From: Aerococcus sanguinicola
Lineage (GTDB): Bacteria; Bacillota; Bacilli; Lactobacillales; Aerococcaceae
Length of the DNA: 64,000 nt
Direction: 5' to 3'
Assembly: GCF_008726925.1 (NCBI RefSeq)
Contig: NZ_VYWO01000004.1
Location: forward strand, 183,518-247,517
Position 1 is the first letter of the stretch; the number at the start of each line of letters is the position of its first letter. A program made the translations under genes and the position numbers. This document shows, piece after piece, positions 20,205 to 29,864 of this stretch. The notes beneath the pieces are model-generated. The model was not told where the DNA came from, ran no database searches, and saw only the letters and a program-made list of their open reading frames with translations.

Positions 20205-21671
20205 TTAAGCTGTTTCATTAGCTTTTTGTGCCTTCTTAGCGGCGATCTTAGCTTGAACTTCTTCCATGGTTTCAGGATCCAGTGGGTAGAAGTGAATCAA
20301 AATAGCTGTTAGTACAAAGACTGCAACGATGATTCCTAAGAGGATGTAGCCTCCTTGCATCAGGGCTGGGTTTAGGGGTTCGTTAGGTTGTGGGAAGCCA
20401 TCAACATAGCCGATCCCTGCAAAAACTAAACCAAGAGCGATAGGTGAAAGAGAGGATGCAATAGAGTCTGTTAGGGAGAAGATCGTCCCGATAACCCCAG
20501 CCGCATACTTACCCGTACGGGAGGTTTCATAGTCTGTGATATCAGCTGACATGGTAAGAACAGTTGATGTAGGATAAGTTGTAAAGATCTTTGCAGCAAT
20601 CCAAAGGCCCAAGAAGCAGTAGGCCAAGAAGCCAGCTGGTGAGAAGAGTTGGGTGGTATCTGGAGTTACTGCCAGTAGAACAGTCATCAAGATCCATGAC
20701 ACTAAGCCCAGAATAATAGATGTCGAATAGGTGAACTTCAGACCCTTCTTACCCGCAATCCGTGTAAAGATAGCGATCATAATGAATTGTGGAATGATGA
20801 GGTAGAGGGAGACTTGACCGACTAACTGCATGTCAGCCAGAATAATCCCGAAGAGGAGGACGAGGAAGGTCTGGTCCCCGATCAATTGGGCAACAAACTT
20901 CACGAGGCCCCCGCAGAGCGCCAGGATTTGTAAAGGACGGTTGCCTTTAATAATGCTCCAGACATCACGTAGGGAGAGCTTCTGGTCTGCTTCATGGCCC
21001 AGACCGAAGTAGCGGGTCTGGTCCTTACGGGATAAACCAATCATAGCGAGAATCGTTAAGACAAGAGAAACTACACAGATACCAGGAATGAAGACGCTAA
21101 AGAAGTCGCCGTTATACTCATTCTGATATTGTGGTAAAAGTAAGTTTGATACGACATATTGTCCAACAGCGAAGACCCCAATAGATGAGAAAGCCGTATC
21201 GAATAAAGTAAAGAGCGGCCGTTGCTCAGGGTCATTAGTTAAGGCTGATTGGGCTGCCTTAGTAACCGTTTGCTGGAAGGAGTAGACAATTTTATGGAAA
21301 ACTAAAGAAATAAATAGCATGACTGTCTGTGTCGTTCCAGATAAATTATGCAGGTTGAAAATCATTAAGAAAGATAAGATCAGACCAATATTTGATACCA
21401 GCATAATGGGACGATATTTCCCCCAGCGGCTGTTGAAGTTATCAATAATAAAACCAATCGTCGGGTCAATGATCCCATCAAATAAGCGGGCCATGCCCAG
21501 AACCGAAGAAACTAAGAGTGTGGTCAGACCAGCCACCCCAGTTGCATAATAAGTGAGGAAACCAAAAGCGAAAAGATACAGGTTAGATGCCGAGTTGTTC
21601 ATCGAGAACAGGGCAATTTCCCATTTTTTCGCGCGATGGTATTTCGCATCCTCTAATTCAAACTTTGCCAT
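20205..21671 (-). CDS. GPH-family MFS cation symporter
   Basis: 488 residues with about 12 membrane segments. The segment DGIIDPTIGFIID followed by SRWGKYRP is the hallmark of the glycoside-pentoside-hexuronide:cation symporters (MelB, XylP, UidB relatives). The substrate is not readable from the sequence. No glycosidase or kinase lies nearby. GGAGG sits 7 bases before the ATG. The mRNA leader is about 229 bases with a terminator of its own, so the gene is probably controlled after initiation; sites with some similarity to catabolite control (cre) elements lie near 21734-21748 and near the promoter. Confidence 0.88.
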   Translation of the reverse strand: MAKFELEDAKYHRAKKWEIALFSMNNSASNLYLFAFGFLTYYATGVAGLTTLLVSSVLGMARLFDGIIDPTIGFIIDNFNSRWGKYRPIMLVSNIGLILSFLMIFNLHNLSGTTQTVMLFISLVFHKIVYSFQQTVTKAAQSALTNDPEQRPLFTLFDTAFSSIGVFAVGQYVVSNLLLPQYQNEYNGDFFSVFIPGICVVSLVLTILAMIGLSRKDQTRYFGLGHEADQKLSLRDVWSIIKGNRPLQILALCGGLVKFVAQLIGDQTFLVLLFGIILADMQLVGQVSLYLIIPQFIMIAIFTRIAGKKGLKFTYSTSIILGLVSWILMTVLLAVTPDTTQLFSPAGFLAYCFLGLWIAAKIFTTYPTSTVLTMSADITDYETSRTGKYAAGVIGTIFSLTDSIASSLSPIALGLVFAGIGYVDGFPQPNEPLNPALMQGGYILLGIIVAVFVLTAILIHFYPLDPETMEEVQAKIAAKKAQKANETA

Positions 21672-21749
21672 ATATATACCTCCAATATTTTAGGGCGTTT
21701 TCCCTTAAATTTTGCTCCGAAGCTCCATTAAACCGTTTTCATTTTAGGC

Positions 21750-21900
21750 TAAAAAAAGAGAGCTAGTGACCGAATTCACAGCTTAGCCAACTTTCTTTTT
21801 AACCGAATCGCTTCAAGGAAGGCTTCGGCCCGTAGACCTTATCAGCCCAACTTTTTACCAAGTTATAAGCTTGCAAAAAGATTCAGAGCACCGATCTACA
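21750..21900 (-). promoter_or_regulatory. Structured leader with terminator upstream of the GPH transporter (riboswitch-like)
   Basis: Within the 426-bp gap upstream of the transporter. Reading the minus strand from a -10 TATTCT (21907-21912): a closing stem GTAGA/TCTAC (21895-21899 / 21832-21836) encloses CTTAT/ATAAG (21865-21869 / 21838-21842) and an inner AACTT/AAGTT hairpin. Next comes a hairpin CCGAA..CTTC AAG GAAG..TTCGG (21803-21828). Last is a terminator (21761-21769 / 21776-21783) followed by seven T. It does not match any riboswitch class I can recall. The remainder of the gap (21913-22053) is AT-rich and empty. Confidence 0.5.
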
Positions 21901-22053
21901 AGCACTAGAATAGCATACTCCTCTCCAAAATGGAAGCGGTTTTATGTGAATTTGTTATATTTTTCTTATTTTTGACTAATAAAGGCTTAACAATCCCTTA
22001 ATAACGGGCTTTTTAGGGCAAAGTATTTTATGAAAATAAAAATCGGCTTCAAA

Positions 22054-22086
22054 CAAAAAAGGACAAGCACAAAACTTGTCCTTTTC
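22054..22086 (-). terminator. Terminator of the aminotransferase gene
   Basis: Perfect 10-bp stem AAAGGACAAG/CTTGTCCTTT (22058-22067 / 22075-22084) with a T-run on the minus strand. Confidence 0.9.
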
Positions 22087-22097
22087 AAGAGATGGGA

Positions 22098-23246
22098 TTA
22101 AATATTTTTGACGAACTTTTCCACGCGATCCATGGCTTCTACTAAGTCCTCGTAACTTGCAGCATAGGAGAGGCGGTAGTAGCCCTTACCCCCGGGACCG
22201 AAGACTGAACCGGGAACCACGCCGACCTTGGCCTGGCTGATCAGATCTTCCACAAAGCGGAAGTCGTCATCCCCATAGGCTGGGTGGATCCGACCAAAGA
22301 GGTAGAAGGCACCGTCTGGCTGAACGAAATCGAGTCCCATAGCAGGCAAGCGGTCCAGTAAGACCTGACGCCGGCTCTTAAAGGCTGAAAGATTGCTAGC
22401 GACCACATCATCACAGTCGCGGTAGGCAGCCAAGGCAGCATACTGGTCAGGTGTGGAAACACAGGTAACCAAGGCTTGATGGTAGATAAAGAAGTGGCCA
22501 TAATAGGCGGCAGGCAGGTGGAGGAAACCAATCCGGAAACCTGTCATGGCATAGGTCTTGGACACCCCAGCCATCAGAATGGTTTGGTCTGGAATCTCTT
22601 GGTAGATTGAATAATGGCCACCGTCATAGACCAAGTCCGCATAAATTTCGTCACTGAGGACAAGGACATCATAGTCCCGAATCACTTCCGCTAGGGCTTG
22701 GATCTCTGCCTTGCTATAACTAACTCCCGTTGGATTATTGGGATAGTTCAGGATGATTAAGCGAATCTCGGGCTGGGCTTCCAATTCCTGGCGGAGTCGA
22801 TCAGCTGTCAATTTAAAGCCTGTGTCAGAAGTATCGACAGCGACCACCTGGCCCCCAGCTAAATCCGTGCAGAGTTCATAAGAAGGAAAGAAGGGAGAAG
22901 GAATGAGCACCTTGTCGCCTTCGTTAAGCAGGCAGTGGGTGGCCAGGGCAATCCCTTCTGAGGCACCATTAGTAATTAAGACCTGGTCTTGGAAGAGTGT
23001 CATCCCATGGGCTCTCTCATAATAAGCCACAATTGCTGCCTTAAGCTCTGGAATCCCATCCGAAGGGGCATAGTGGGTCTGACCGGCTTGAACGGCCTGG
23101 GTCATGGCCTCTTGAATCCGAGGATCCGTTGCAAGGTCCGGTTCACCGATTGTGAAGTTCAAGGCCCCTTCTGTTTCTGCCACTTGTTTAGCAATCTGAC
23201 GAATCGCAGATGGTTGGGGTTTATTTAAACGTTGGTTGTAATACAT
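22098..23246 (-). CDS. Class I/II PLP-dependent aminotransferase (AraT/PatA-like)
   Basis: 382 residues of fold type I. Lys230 in GVSKTYAMTGFRIG forms the Schiff base with PLP. NYPNNPTG (about 168-175) and SDEIYADL (about 198-205) are the usual cofactor motifs, and the C-terminal YRLSYA supplies the Arg that binds the substrate carboxylate. Likely an aromatic or aspartate-type aminotransferase; specificity cannot be fixed. I chose the ATG at 23246, six bases after GAGGG, over the ATG at 23252 that touches it. Confidence 0.88.
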   Translation of the reverse strand: MYYNQRLNKPQPSAIRQIAKQVAETEGALNFTIGEPDLATDPRIQEAMTQAVQAGQTHYAPSDGIPELKAAIVAYYERAHGMTLFQDQVLITNGASEGIALATHCLLNEGDKVLIPSPFFPSYELCTDLAGGQVVAVDTSDTGFKLTADRLRQELEAQPEIRLIILNYPNNPTGVSYSKAEIQALAEVIRDYDVLVLSDEIYADLVYDGGHYSIYQEIPDQTILMAGVSKTYAMTGFRIGFLHLPAAYYGHFFIYHQALVTCVSTPDQYAALAAYRDCDDVVASNLSAFKSRRQVLLDRLPAMGLDFVQPDGAFYLFGRIHPAYGDDDFRFVEDLISQAKVGVVPGSVFGPGGKGYYRLSYAASYEDLVEAMDRVEKFVKNI

Positions 23247-23415
23247 GGTCATCCCTCATTTTCTTATCGTTTTATCATTTTTCTTATTTCTTATATTAAC
23301 ATACTATTTATGAAAAAGTTAGCGGATTCCATGACTTTTGCTAGCTATTTGCTGGCTACTTCGGTAAGATGATAGAGAGTTCTGTTAAGTTTTTTCGCTA
23401 AAGGAGGCGTACCTT

Positions 23416-24306
23416 GTGACAGAAGAAAGTATCGAAAAAGAGGGCGTCCGCCCACTTTATGAATTAAACCAAGAGCGGGCCCAAGCGCTCAAACAGCCCT
23501 GGCAGCTCTACTACTATGCCGTCAAGGGCTATGTCATCACTGAAGTTGAGATTCAGGCCCCTGTCGACCAAATGCTCAGCGAGCTCCTGGACCAATTAGA
23601 GCGGGCCCAAAGACTTAAGCAAGCGCCCAAGGAGGCCCTGGGCAAGCCAGCCCATGCCTACGCCCGCCAGGAACTCCGCCAGCTCGACCTGCCCCGCTAT
23701 GTGGAGAACTTCTCGCGCTACGCCTATTATCTGGTCATCTACCTGGCTATCACTTACGGGCTCTTTGCCCTCTTCCAGTTCGGCTATGGCCTCTATTACT
23801 ATGGCGACCTCAACAGCGCCTGGAATATGCCGGTCCCCATCTCACTCCTCGGTTTACCCCTGCAGTTCCTGATGCTAGCGACCAGCGTGTTCTTTCTCTT
23901 TAAATTTATCCGCCAGAGCGCTTGTGGCCATCTCTGGCAGAAGCGCCACCATATCATGTACCTGTCGGCAGCCATCCTGTCGGCCCTGGCCTTCCTAGTT
24001 ATCCCCTTCTTCTCCCTGGCCTACCATGTCTTGATCATCCGCATCCCCGTCTTCCTCCTGGCCCTCTGCCTGGTCCTCGCTGGCGCCTACTATTTCAGCA
24101 GCCGCCACCTCCACCTCGACCAGCATATTGACCGCCTCTTTGAAGAACAGGTGCGCAAGGCCAAGCAGAAGTCGATCGAACAGAATATGGACATCCATGT
24201 GGCCAAGGACCTACCCAAGAAGTGGACGACTTTGAAGCTCAAGCGGCCACTCATCAACCGCTCGACTGTCAAAAGAGCCAAAGAAGAACAAAAGGAGGAT
24301 AAATAA
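23416..24306 (+). CDS. Four-helix membrane protein, DUF1129-like
   Basis: 296 residues. A soluble N-terminal part (1-100) ends in ALGKPAHAYARQE, which recalls the N-terminal region of DUF1129 proteins of lactic acid bacteria. Four membrane segments follow at about 105-130, 140-165, 175-200 and 203-225, and then a basic C-terminal tail. Function unknown. GTG start with AAGGAGG eight bases upstream. Its last codons contain the ribosome site of the next gene, which starts right after the stop, so the two are coupled. Confidence 0.72.
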   Translation: MTEESIEKEGVRPLYELNQERAQALKQPWQLYYYAVKGYVITEVEIQAPVDQMLSELLDQLERAQRLKQAPKEALGKPAHAYARQELRQLDLPRYVENFSRYAYYLVIYLAITYGLFALFQFGYGLYYYGDLNSAWNMPVPISLLGLPLQFLMLATSVFFLFKFIRQSACGHLWQKRHHIMYLSAAILSALAFLVIPFFSLAYHVLIIRIPVFLLALCLVLAGAYYFSSRHLHLDQHIDRLFEEQVRKAKQKSIEQNMDIHVAKDLPKKWTTLKLKRPLINRSTVKRAKEEQKEDK

Positions 24307-25422
24307 ATGAAAATTGCCGTTATCGGCGGCGGCATCGTGGGATCGACCGCTGCCTTCTATCTCAGCCAAAACCCTGACATTGAGCTCAGCCTCTACGACT
24401 ATGGCCTAGGCCAAGCCTCTAAGGCAGCCGCTGGCATCATCTGCCCCTGGTTCTCCCAACGCCGCAACAAGGCCTGGTACCGCCTGGCCAATGCTGGGGC
24501 CCATTTCTACCCTGAGATGCTTGAAGACCTGGCAGCTGCTGGTCAGGAGAGCCATGCCTATCAGACTAAAGAAACCTGGCTCCTCAAGAAGCGTCCCAGC
24601 ACCCGGGAGGATGTCTACCAGATTGCCCTATCGCGCCGGCCTGAAGCCCCTCTGATTGGGGATATTGACATTCTCACTCCTGCTGAGCAGAGAGCCCAGC
24701 TCGACCAGTGGACCTATGACCAGGACCTGGTCGCCATCCGCCAAGGGGCTGCCATTGTCGACGGGCAAGAGCTCTGCCAGGACCTCCAAGCCGCTGCCAA
24801 GCGCCAGGGCATGACTTACCAGCAAGCCAAGGTCAGCCTGGACTTCCAGGGCGAACAAATCGCCGTTGTCACTGAAGACGGACAGAGCCAGGTCTTCGAC
24901 CAAGTCATCCTGGCCACCGGGGCTTGGCTGGGAGACTTGCTTGAACCCCACGGCTACCAAGTCGATATCCGCCCTCAAAAGGGGATGTTAACCGTCTATG
25001 ACCGGGATGTAACCGACTGGCCCCTCATCATGCCGGAAGGCGAAGCCGATATCATCCCCCATGGCCAAGACACCCTCTACCTCGGGGCAACCCACGAGAA
25101 TGATAAGGGCTTTGACCTAAGCATCGACATGGACAGCATGGCCAACATCTTCGATACCTGCCGGACCATCCTCCCCGCCCTCGACCCCGAGACCTACCGA
25201 GACGTAAAGGTCGGCACCCGGGCTTATACCAGTGACTACGCCCCCTTCTACGGCCCCGTTCCCGGCCAAGGCCATCTCTATGCCGCCTCAGGACTCGGGT
25301 CAAGCGGGCTCACTACCGGTCCCATCATCGGCTACCAGCTGGCCCAAGCCTGCCAAGGCAAAGACCAGCGCCTCAACCCCGCTGACTACGACCCCAGCCC
25401 TTACCTCGTCAAAGAAGACTAA
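24307..25422 (+). CDS. FAD-dependent oxidoreductase (DAO/glycine oxidase-like)
   Basis: 371 residues. The N-terminal dinucleotide-binding motif GGGIVGS (7-13) in a Rossmann fold and the C-terminal YAASGLGSSGLTTGP motif place it in the D-amino acid oxidase (DAO) family. The substrate is unknown; glycine, sarcosine or D-amino acids are typical. Cotranscribed and coupled with the preceding membrane protein. A bidirectional terminator separates it from convergent mscL. Confidence 0.88.
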   Translation: MKIAVIGGGIVGSTAAFYLSQNPDIELSLYDYGLGQASKAAAGIICPWFSQRRNKAWYRLANAGAHFYPEMLEDLAAAGQESHAYQTKETWLLKKRPSTREDVYQIALSRRPEAPLIGDIDILTPAEQRAQLDQWTYDQDLVAIRQGAAIVDGQELCQDLQAAAKRQGMTYQQAKVSLDFQGEQIAVVTEDGQSQVFDQVILATGAWLGDLLEPHGYQVDIRPQKGMLTVYDRDVTDWPLIMPEGEADIIPHGQDTLYLGATHENDKGFDLSIDMDSMANIFDTCRTILPALDPETYRDVKVGTRAYTSDYAPFYGPVPGQGHLYAASGLGSSGLTTGPIIGYQLAQACQGKDQRLNPADYDPSPYLVKED

Positions 25423-25466
25423 AAGAAAACACCGCTCTTTTTCAAAAGGCGGTGTTTTCTTTATTC
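25421..25466. terminator. Bidirectional terminator between the FAD oxidoreductase and mscL
   Basis: Perfect 13-bp stem (25423-25435 / 25449-25461) with A and T runs on both sides, between convergent genes. Confidence 0.93.
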
Positions 25467-25478
25467 AATAAGTCGCGA

Positions 25479-25868
25479 CTACTTATTCTTCAATAAGTCG
25501 CGGATTTCGGTCAAGAGAATTTCTTCTTGGCTTGGTTTTGCTTCCTCTTCTTCATCATCCACTTTTTCTTCTTTCATGAAGGTGTTCTTCAAGGTAGCCA
25601 CACCCTTCATCACAAAGAAGAGAACCAGGGCAATGATCAAGAAGGAGACAATGGATTGGATAAAGTTCCCTACCATCAACTTGGTATTGCCGATCTGTAG
25701 GACAATATCTGTAAAATCAGTCGATCCGGTAAAGAAAGCAACAATCGGCATAATAATATCTTCAACTAAGGAATTAACAATTGCGGTGAAAGCTGTCGCC
25801 ATCACAACCCCAATTGCCATATCCATTACATTACCTTTTGCGATAAAATCGCGGAATTCTTTTAACAT
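25479..25868 (-). CDS. mscL: Large-conductance mechanosensitive channel
   Basis: 129 residues. Homopentameric channel that opens under membrane tension to release solutes during hypo-osmotic shock. N-terminal KEFRDFIAKGNVMDMAIGV with the first membrane helix, a periplasmic-side loop, the second helix (about 66-90) and an acidic C-terminal helix. Start has AAGGAGG. A small direct repeat (CAATAAGTCGCG) spans the end of the gene and the first bases after its stop. Confidence 0.96.
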   Translation of the reverse strand: MLKEFRDFIAKGNVMDMAIGVVMATAFTAIVNSLVEDIIMPIVAFFTGSTDFTDIVLQIGNTKLMVGNFIQSIVSFLIIALVLFFVMKGVATLKNTFMKEEKVDDEEEEAKPSQEEILLTEIRDLLKNK

Positions 25869-25944
25869 AAGTGCCTCCTTAATGCATCAGTTTTCCTATG
25901 AGACTATTAAAGCACAAATTAAGAACAACTTAAAGTCTTTCTTT

Positions 25945-26982
25945 CTAAAAATGTACAAAATTAATGATACCAAAGCCGAGCAGGATTAGGCTGACACTAA
26001 AGTGTAAGCGCCGGTGCATAAAGAGGATGGCGATATACTCGCGAAAGCTGTCGATCGTCCATTCCTTCAAGGTAGAGGGCGCTCCGATCCCACTCACCTG
26101 GTAGAGTTTCTCCAGGTTGGCATACAATTGGCTACGGTAGAGGTGGTAGGAAGAGGTAATAAAGACTGCAGAGACAGCTTCAATAATCGGTTGGCGTTCT
26201 TGAATCAAGCACTTGCTGTAGTAGAAGTTGCCATGGGTATTGGCGGCTTGGTCTTCTAAGAGGATCTTGTCCGCTGCCACACCCCGGGCCTGCAAATAAT
26301 CACGCATCACTTCCGCCTCCGTATAAGGCAATTCAGAGCCCGTCAAACCACCTGAGACGATGGTCACCGGCTGCTTGCCGTGGATATAGGTATGCCAGTT
26401 TAGATAAGACAAGGTCCGGTCTAACCGCCGCTCCAATACCCCACTGGGCGAGCCATCCGACCTGAGTGAAGCCCCTAGGACAATCACATAGTCCTGGGCT
26501 TTTTGACTCTCAAGGAAGGACAAGCGGGCCGACATGATCAAATAATTAATAAATAAGAGCACATAATAGGCCATCACAAAGTCTGGAATCCTAAGCCAAT
26601 CCTGCTTATCCGAGAGTTCCACTGTGAAGATCAACCAATAATGAGCAAGGGAGATCCCAATCAAGAGGCCACTCAGGCAGAGGCCCACCAGTAATTGACT
26701 GTAGGAATATTCCTTGGTAAAGAGATTGAGGGCGAGCGAGAACATGCAGACCCCAAAGATCATCAAGAGCAGGGGCGCAATATAGTCCGTCAAGGCTTGG
26801 GCCCAGCGAAAGGCCTGGTGGACCCAATAATAACGCGGGAAGTTTTGGTCATTGATCACCGCAACAAAGAGGCAAACCAAGCCCGCTATCAAGATCAGAT
26901 TATCCCAAACATTGCGCGGGGCTAGGATAAAAATCACTATAGCCACGGCAATCAGGGTAAAGGCTGTCACATAAATGATCAC
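25945..26982 (-). CDS. YdcF/DUF218-family membrane protein
   Basis: 345 residues. Five or six hydrophobic segments occupy the first 160 residues. A DUF218 domain follows (about 165-320), with YVIVLGASLRSDG, VTIVSGG and FITSSYHLYRS, typical of YdcF/SanA/ElyC proteins associated with envelope integrity. Function not established. It overlaps rsmI by 4 bp (ATGA), so it is coupled to that operon. Confidence 0.85.
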   Translation of the reverse strand: MIIYVTAFTLIAVAIVIFILAPRNVWDNLILIAGLVCLFVAVINDQNFPRYYWVHQAFRWAQALTDYIAPLLLMIFGVCMFSLALNLFTKEYSYSQLLVGLCLSGLLIGISLAHYWLIFTVELSDKQDWLRIPDFVMAYYVLLFINYLIMSARLSFLESQKAQDYVIVLGASLRSDGSPSGVLERRLDRTLSYLNWHTYIHGKQPVTIVSGGLTGSELPYTEAEVMRDYLQARGVAADKILLEDQAANTHGNFYYSKCLIQERQPIIEAVSAVFITSSYHLYRSQLYANLEKLYQVSGIGAPSTLKEWTIDSFREYIAILFMHRRLHFSVSLILLGFGIINFVHF

Positions 26983-27881
26983 CCCTGGCCACCTTCAATC
27001 TGGTGGTAGGCAGCATAGACGACTTGCTTAGCCAGTCCCTGGTCCTTGGCAACTGCCTTGATAGCCGCCTTGGAGGTCAGGCCCTCTGCCGCCATCCGTC
27101 CGAGGACCTGGTCACGCAGGCTCAGGTCCTCGTCAAGAGCCTCTGCTGCTTGATCAGCCTGGGCTTCTTCCTCTGACTGGCCCGCCAGGAGGAAGCAGAT
27201 TTCCCCCTTAAGCTCGGGATTCTCGTCATAGTAAGCCAAGACTTCAGCTAAAGTCCCCCGGCGAAACTCCTCGAAGCGCTTGGTCAATTCCCGGACGACA
27301 ACCACTTGCCGGTCACCACCGAAGACCTCGGCACAGACTTTGAGGGTCTGGCGGAGCCTGTAGGGGGATTCATAGAAGATCAGCGTGGCTGGCTCAGTCC
27401 GCAAGTCTTCCAAGCTCTCCTTGAGGGCTTTTTTCTTTCTAGGTGGGAAGCCAACAAAGAGGAAGCGCTGGGTATCGAGACCCGACGCCATGAGGGCGGT
27501 CAAGGCTGCATTGGGACCCGGCAGAGGGATAACGGGATAGCCAGCTTGGATAACCGCCTGGACCAGGTCTGCCCCAGGATCTGAAATAGCCGGCATGCCT
27601 GCATCCGATACCTGGGCGAGGACCTGGCCCTCCCCTAGACGTTGGAGGATAGTGTCCAGGCGCTCCTGGTGGTTGAATTTATGATAGCTCAGTTGCTTGG
27701 TCGAAATATCAAAGTGGTTGAGTAATTTTTGCGTATTGCGAGTATCTTCCGATAGGATCAAGTCCGCTTCCTTGAGAATCGTCACTGCACGGAAGGTCAT
27801 ATCCTCCAAATTACCAATGGGGGTGGGAACAAGATAGAGACTCGCTCGGTCTGACGCTTGAAAACTTTTTTGTTCTTGCAT
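26979..27881 (-). CDS. rsmI: 16S rRNA (cytidine(1402)-2'-O)-methyltransferase
   Basis: 300 residues. SAM-dependent methyltransferase of the tetrapyrrole-methylase fold that modifies C1402 of 16S rRNA. Motifs VPTPIGNLEDMTFRA, VSDAGMPAISDPG and PLPGPNA are characteristic. Part of the conserved yabA-trmN6-yazA-rsmI cluster. Confidence 0.95.
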   Translation of the reverse strand: MQEQKSFQASDRASLYLVPTPIGNLEDMTFRAVTILKEADLILSEDTRNTQKLLNHFDISTKQLSYHKFNHQERLDTILQRLGEGQVLAQVSDAGMPAISDPGADLVQAVIQAGYPVIPLPGPNAALTALMASGLDTQRFLFVGFPPRKKKALKESLEDLRTEPATLIFYESPYRLRQTLKVCAEVFGGDRQVVVVRELTKRFEEFRRGTLAEVLAYYDENPELKGEICFLLAGQSEEEAQADQAAEALDEDLSLRDQVLGRMAAEGLTSKAAIKAVAKDQGLAKQVVYAAYHQIEGGQG

Positions 27882-27892
27882 GCTGGACCTCC

Positions 27893-28201
27893 TTAGGGCG
27901 TGTGATCGAGGATAAATTGTGGGGCCAAGGCTTGGTCAAAGTCAATCCCCCGCTGGGTCAGATAGGCTTCCTTGGCGGATCGCTTCTGGTGCTTAAAGGC
28001 ATACTCAGCAGACATGGCTGCAGACTTATCGGCATAGGCCTTGGCATAGATCATATGGCAGGGCCGGCGAGAAGCAGGCCGGGTGTATTTGGCCCCCTTG
28101 CCTGACTGATGGGCCTTCTCTCTTTTCTTAAGATCTGTGGTATAGCCTGTGTAGAGGGTATGGTCAGCACAGGCCAAGACATACATGTAGTGCTTAGCCA
28201 T
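27893..28201 (-). CDS. GIY-YIG domain protein (YazA/UPF0213)
   Basis: 102 residues from the ATG at 28201 ([11 protein letters not shown]). The GIY-YIG-like core reads [20 protein letters not shown], followed by a conserved Arg/Lys helix and [11 protein letters not shown]. The catalytic Glu region lies near the C-terminal half. The role of this stand-alone group is unknown. It overlaps the upstream methyltransferase by 8 bp. A longer frame upstream lacks a ribosome site and runs inside trmN6. Confidence 0.88.
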   Translation of the reverse strand: MAKHYMYVLACADHTLYTGYTTDLKKREKAHQSGKGAKYTRPASRRPCHMIYAKAYADKSAAMSAEYAFKHQKRSAKEAYLTQRGIDFDQALAPQFILDHTP

Positions 28202-28937
28202 AGAGAACCGCCGCCACTTCCTTAGAATACTGGCCCTCCTGATCATGGATGTAGAGGGGAGGGTCGGCCCGCAAGCCTTTTGCCTGGCCATTCTTAATGA
28301 ATTCCAGAAGCACGATATGGGCCTCCCGCTCCGGCATGGGATAGACCAAGCGAAGCCGCTTCAATTGAAGTCGGTGCTTGTCAGCTAGAAGCAAGAGTTC
28401 AGACAGACGCTCCACCTGGTGGACCAAGTAGAGCTTGCCCCGGGACTTCAAGAGAATCTTGGCCTGTTGGAAGATATCCTCTGCCGTCATCAAGAGCTCG
28501 TGGCGGGCCACCGCCTTGCTATCGTTAGGATTCAGGGGAGACTGGGGGTAGACCTTAAAATAAGGCGGGTTGCAAGTAATCAGATCCACACTATCATGGG
28601 CAAAATACTCCCGGGCCTGGCGGATATTCCCCTGGATAATCTGAACCTGGTCCGCTAGCTGATTGTGTTGAACCGAACGTTGGGCCATATCAGCAACATC
28701 CGCCTGCCATTCAATCCCGTAGACCAGGCCCTGGGTCCTTTTGGCTAAGACCAGGGGCAGGACCCCATTGCCCGTACAGAAATCAACCGTGACCGACCGG
28801 GCTCCCGCCTTCATCTGGGCAAAATCGGCTAATAAGAGGGCATCGATAGAGAAGGCAAAATGATCCGCACTCTGAATAATATCCAAATCTTCCCGCATCA
28901 AGCGATCCCAACGTTCCCCCGGTCTCAATTCGGTCAT
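28194..28937 (-). CDS. trmN6: tRNA1(Val) adenine-37 N6-methyltransferase-like (YabB)
   Basis: 247 residues, Rossmann-fold SAM methyltransferase with [12 protein letters not shown] (SAM site near 51-62) and the catalytic NPPY at 123-126 that marks N6-adenine methylation. The family acts on A37 of tRNA1(Val) in E. coli; the target in Firmicutes is less certain. Between yabA and yazA, as in Bacillus. Confidence 0.88.
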   Translation of the reverse strand: MTELRPGERWDRLMREDLDIIQSADHFAFSIDALLLADFAQMKAGARSVTVDFCTGNGVLPLVLAKRTQGLVYGIEWQADVADMAQRSVQHNQLADQVQIIQGNIRQAREYFAHDSVDLITCNPPYFKVYPQSPLNPNDSKAVARHELLMTAEDIFQQAKILLKSRGKLYLVHQVERLSELLLLADKHRLQLKRLRLVYPMPEREAHIVLLEFIKNGQAKGLRADPPLYIHDQEGQYSKEVAAVLYG

Positions 28938-28961
28938 TTGCTCTCCCCTCCCTATCCTTTC

Positions 28962-29324
28962 TTAACGGTCGCTGTAGAGGATGTCCAGGCAGAACATGCA
29001 CTGCTCGTCATTAGCCCGGCGCTGGCCATAAGAAATATTACAGATATGGTAGCCATCCTCATAGATATTCATTAGATTCTTCAAGGCCGGAGACAAGCCA
29101 GACACGTCTTCAGGACTATGGCCCGCTTCCTCGCCTTGACCCGCTTGACCAGGTGCCGTCAACTCTTGGAGGCGCTCACGTAAATACTGGTTCTCCATCT
29201 GCAAGTCATGGTTCTGCATAACCGCCTCCGACCAACGTTCCTCCAAGCGGTCCAAGTTCTCCAACAAAGTCGTCAGCTGACCTTTCATCCCCTCAAACTC
29301 CTCAACCATCTCACGATTATCCAT
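28962..29324 (-). CDS. yabA: Replication initiation control protein YabA
   Basis: 120 residues. An N-terminal coiled coil (about 5-57) forms the tetramer, and a C-terminal zinc site uses His93, Cys95, Cys109 and Cys112. The family binds DnaA and the DnaN clamp and restrains over-initiation. First gene of the yabA-trmN6-yazA-rsmI-ydcF transcript. In Bacillus yaaT (ricT) and holB come directly upstream; here a repeat block and an acetyltransferase on the other strand lie in between. Confidence 0.94.
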   Translation of the reverse strand: MDNREMVEEFEGMKGQLTTLLENLDRLEERWSEAVMQNHDLQMENQYLRERLQELTAPGQAGQGEEAGHSPEDVSGLSPALKNLMNIYEDGYHICNISYGQRRANDEQCMFCLDILYSDR

Positions 29325-29553
29325 CGAATCCCTCCTTTATCAAGCTAGCTCAACCCGCCAAGCTCAGTTTCAAAAACGCAGTCATTCAAAAGAAAATGTA
29401 TCCCGGTCAGTCCCAGGCCAGCCCTCAAGCCAACAAGACAAGCTAGATCCAGCTCATCAAAGCCATCAGACCCTTGTACACCCTCTTCTCCTAGTCATCC
29501 ATTTTAGCATATTTTACCCCAACATGCTCATAAAGAGGAAAAAAGTTAATAAA

Positions 29554-29670
29554 GGGTGTGAGACTTGGCGCTTAGGCTTGGATGATTGGAGCAAGTCAGA
29601 ATAAGAGCGAAGTAGTCGCTCGTTTCAGACTTGTGAAATCACTCCAAGCCTGCCAAGTCAAACCCGACTA
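29554..29670 (+). repeat. Structured intergenic repeat, unit 1 (117 bp)
   Basis: Starts GGGTGTGAG and ends AACCCGACTA. Nested stems: GACTTGGC/GCCAAGTC (29562-29569 / 29652-29659), AGGCTTGGA/TCCAAGCCT (29574-29582 / 29643-29651), TGATT/AATCA, then the internal loop GGAG opposite TGA, then CAAGTC/GACTTG (29592-29597 / 29628-29633) and an apical hairpin GAGCGA/TCGCTC. Confidence 0.85.
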
Positions 29671-29672
29671 TA

Positions 29673-29788
29673 GGGTGTGAGGGCGCGCGGGTAGGAGTGG
29701 ACCTCTGGAGCAAAAGATCAGAGAAGGCTGGAAGCCTTCGACGAGCTTTTGGGAAGAGGAGCCACTTCTACGCGACCGAACCCGACTA
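29673..29788 (+). repeat. Structured intergenic repeat, unit 2 (116 bp)
   Basis: Same ends as unit 1 but different stem sequences: CGCG and GTAG outer pairs, CCTCT/AGAGG, the loop GGAG opposite GGA, CAAAAG/CTTTTG, and an apical hairpin GAAGGCT/AGCCTTC. A fragment of a third copy (GGGTGTGAG at 29793) follows and breaks off near 29830. The rest of the 29325-29930 gap (29325-29550) holds no gene or clear signal. Confidence 0.85.
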
Positions 29789-29864
29789 GGAAGGGTGTGA
29801 GCAAGCCAGGTTTGCACGCTTCTTAGCTCATAAAAGCCATTTATCCTTCAGACCCAAAAGCCCT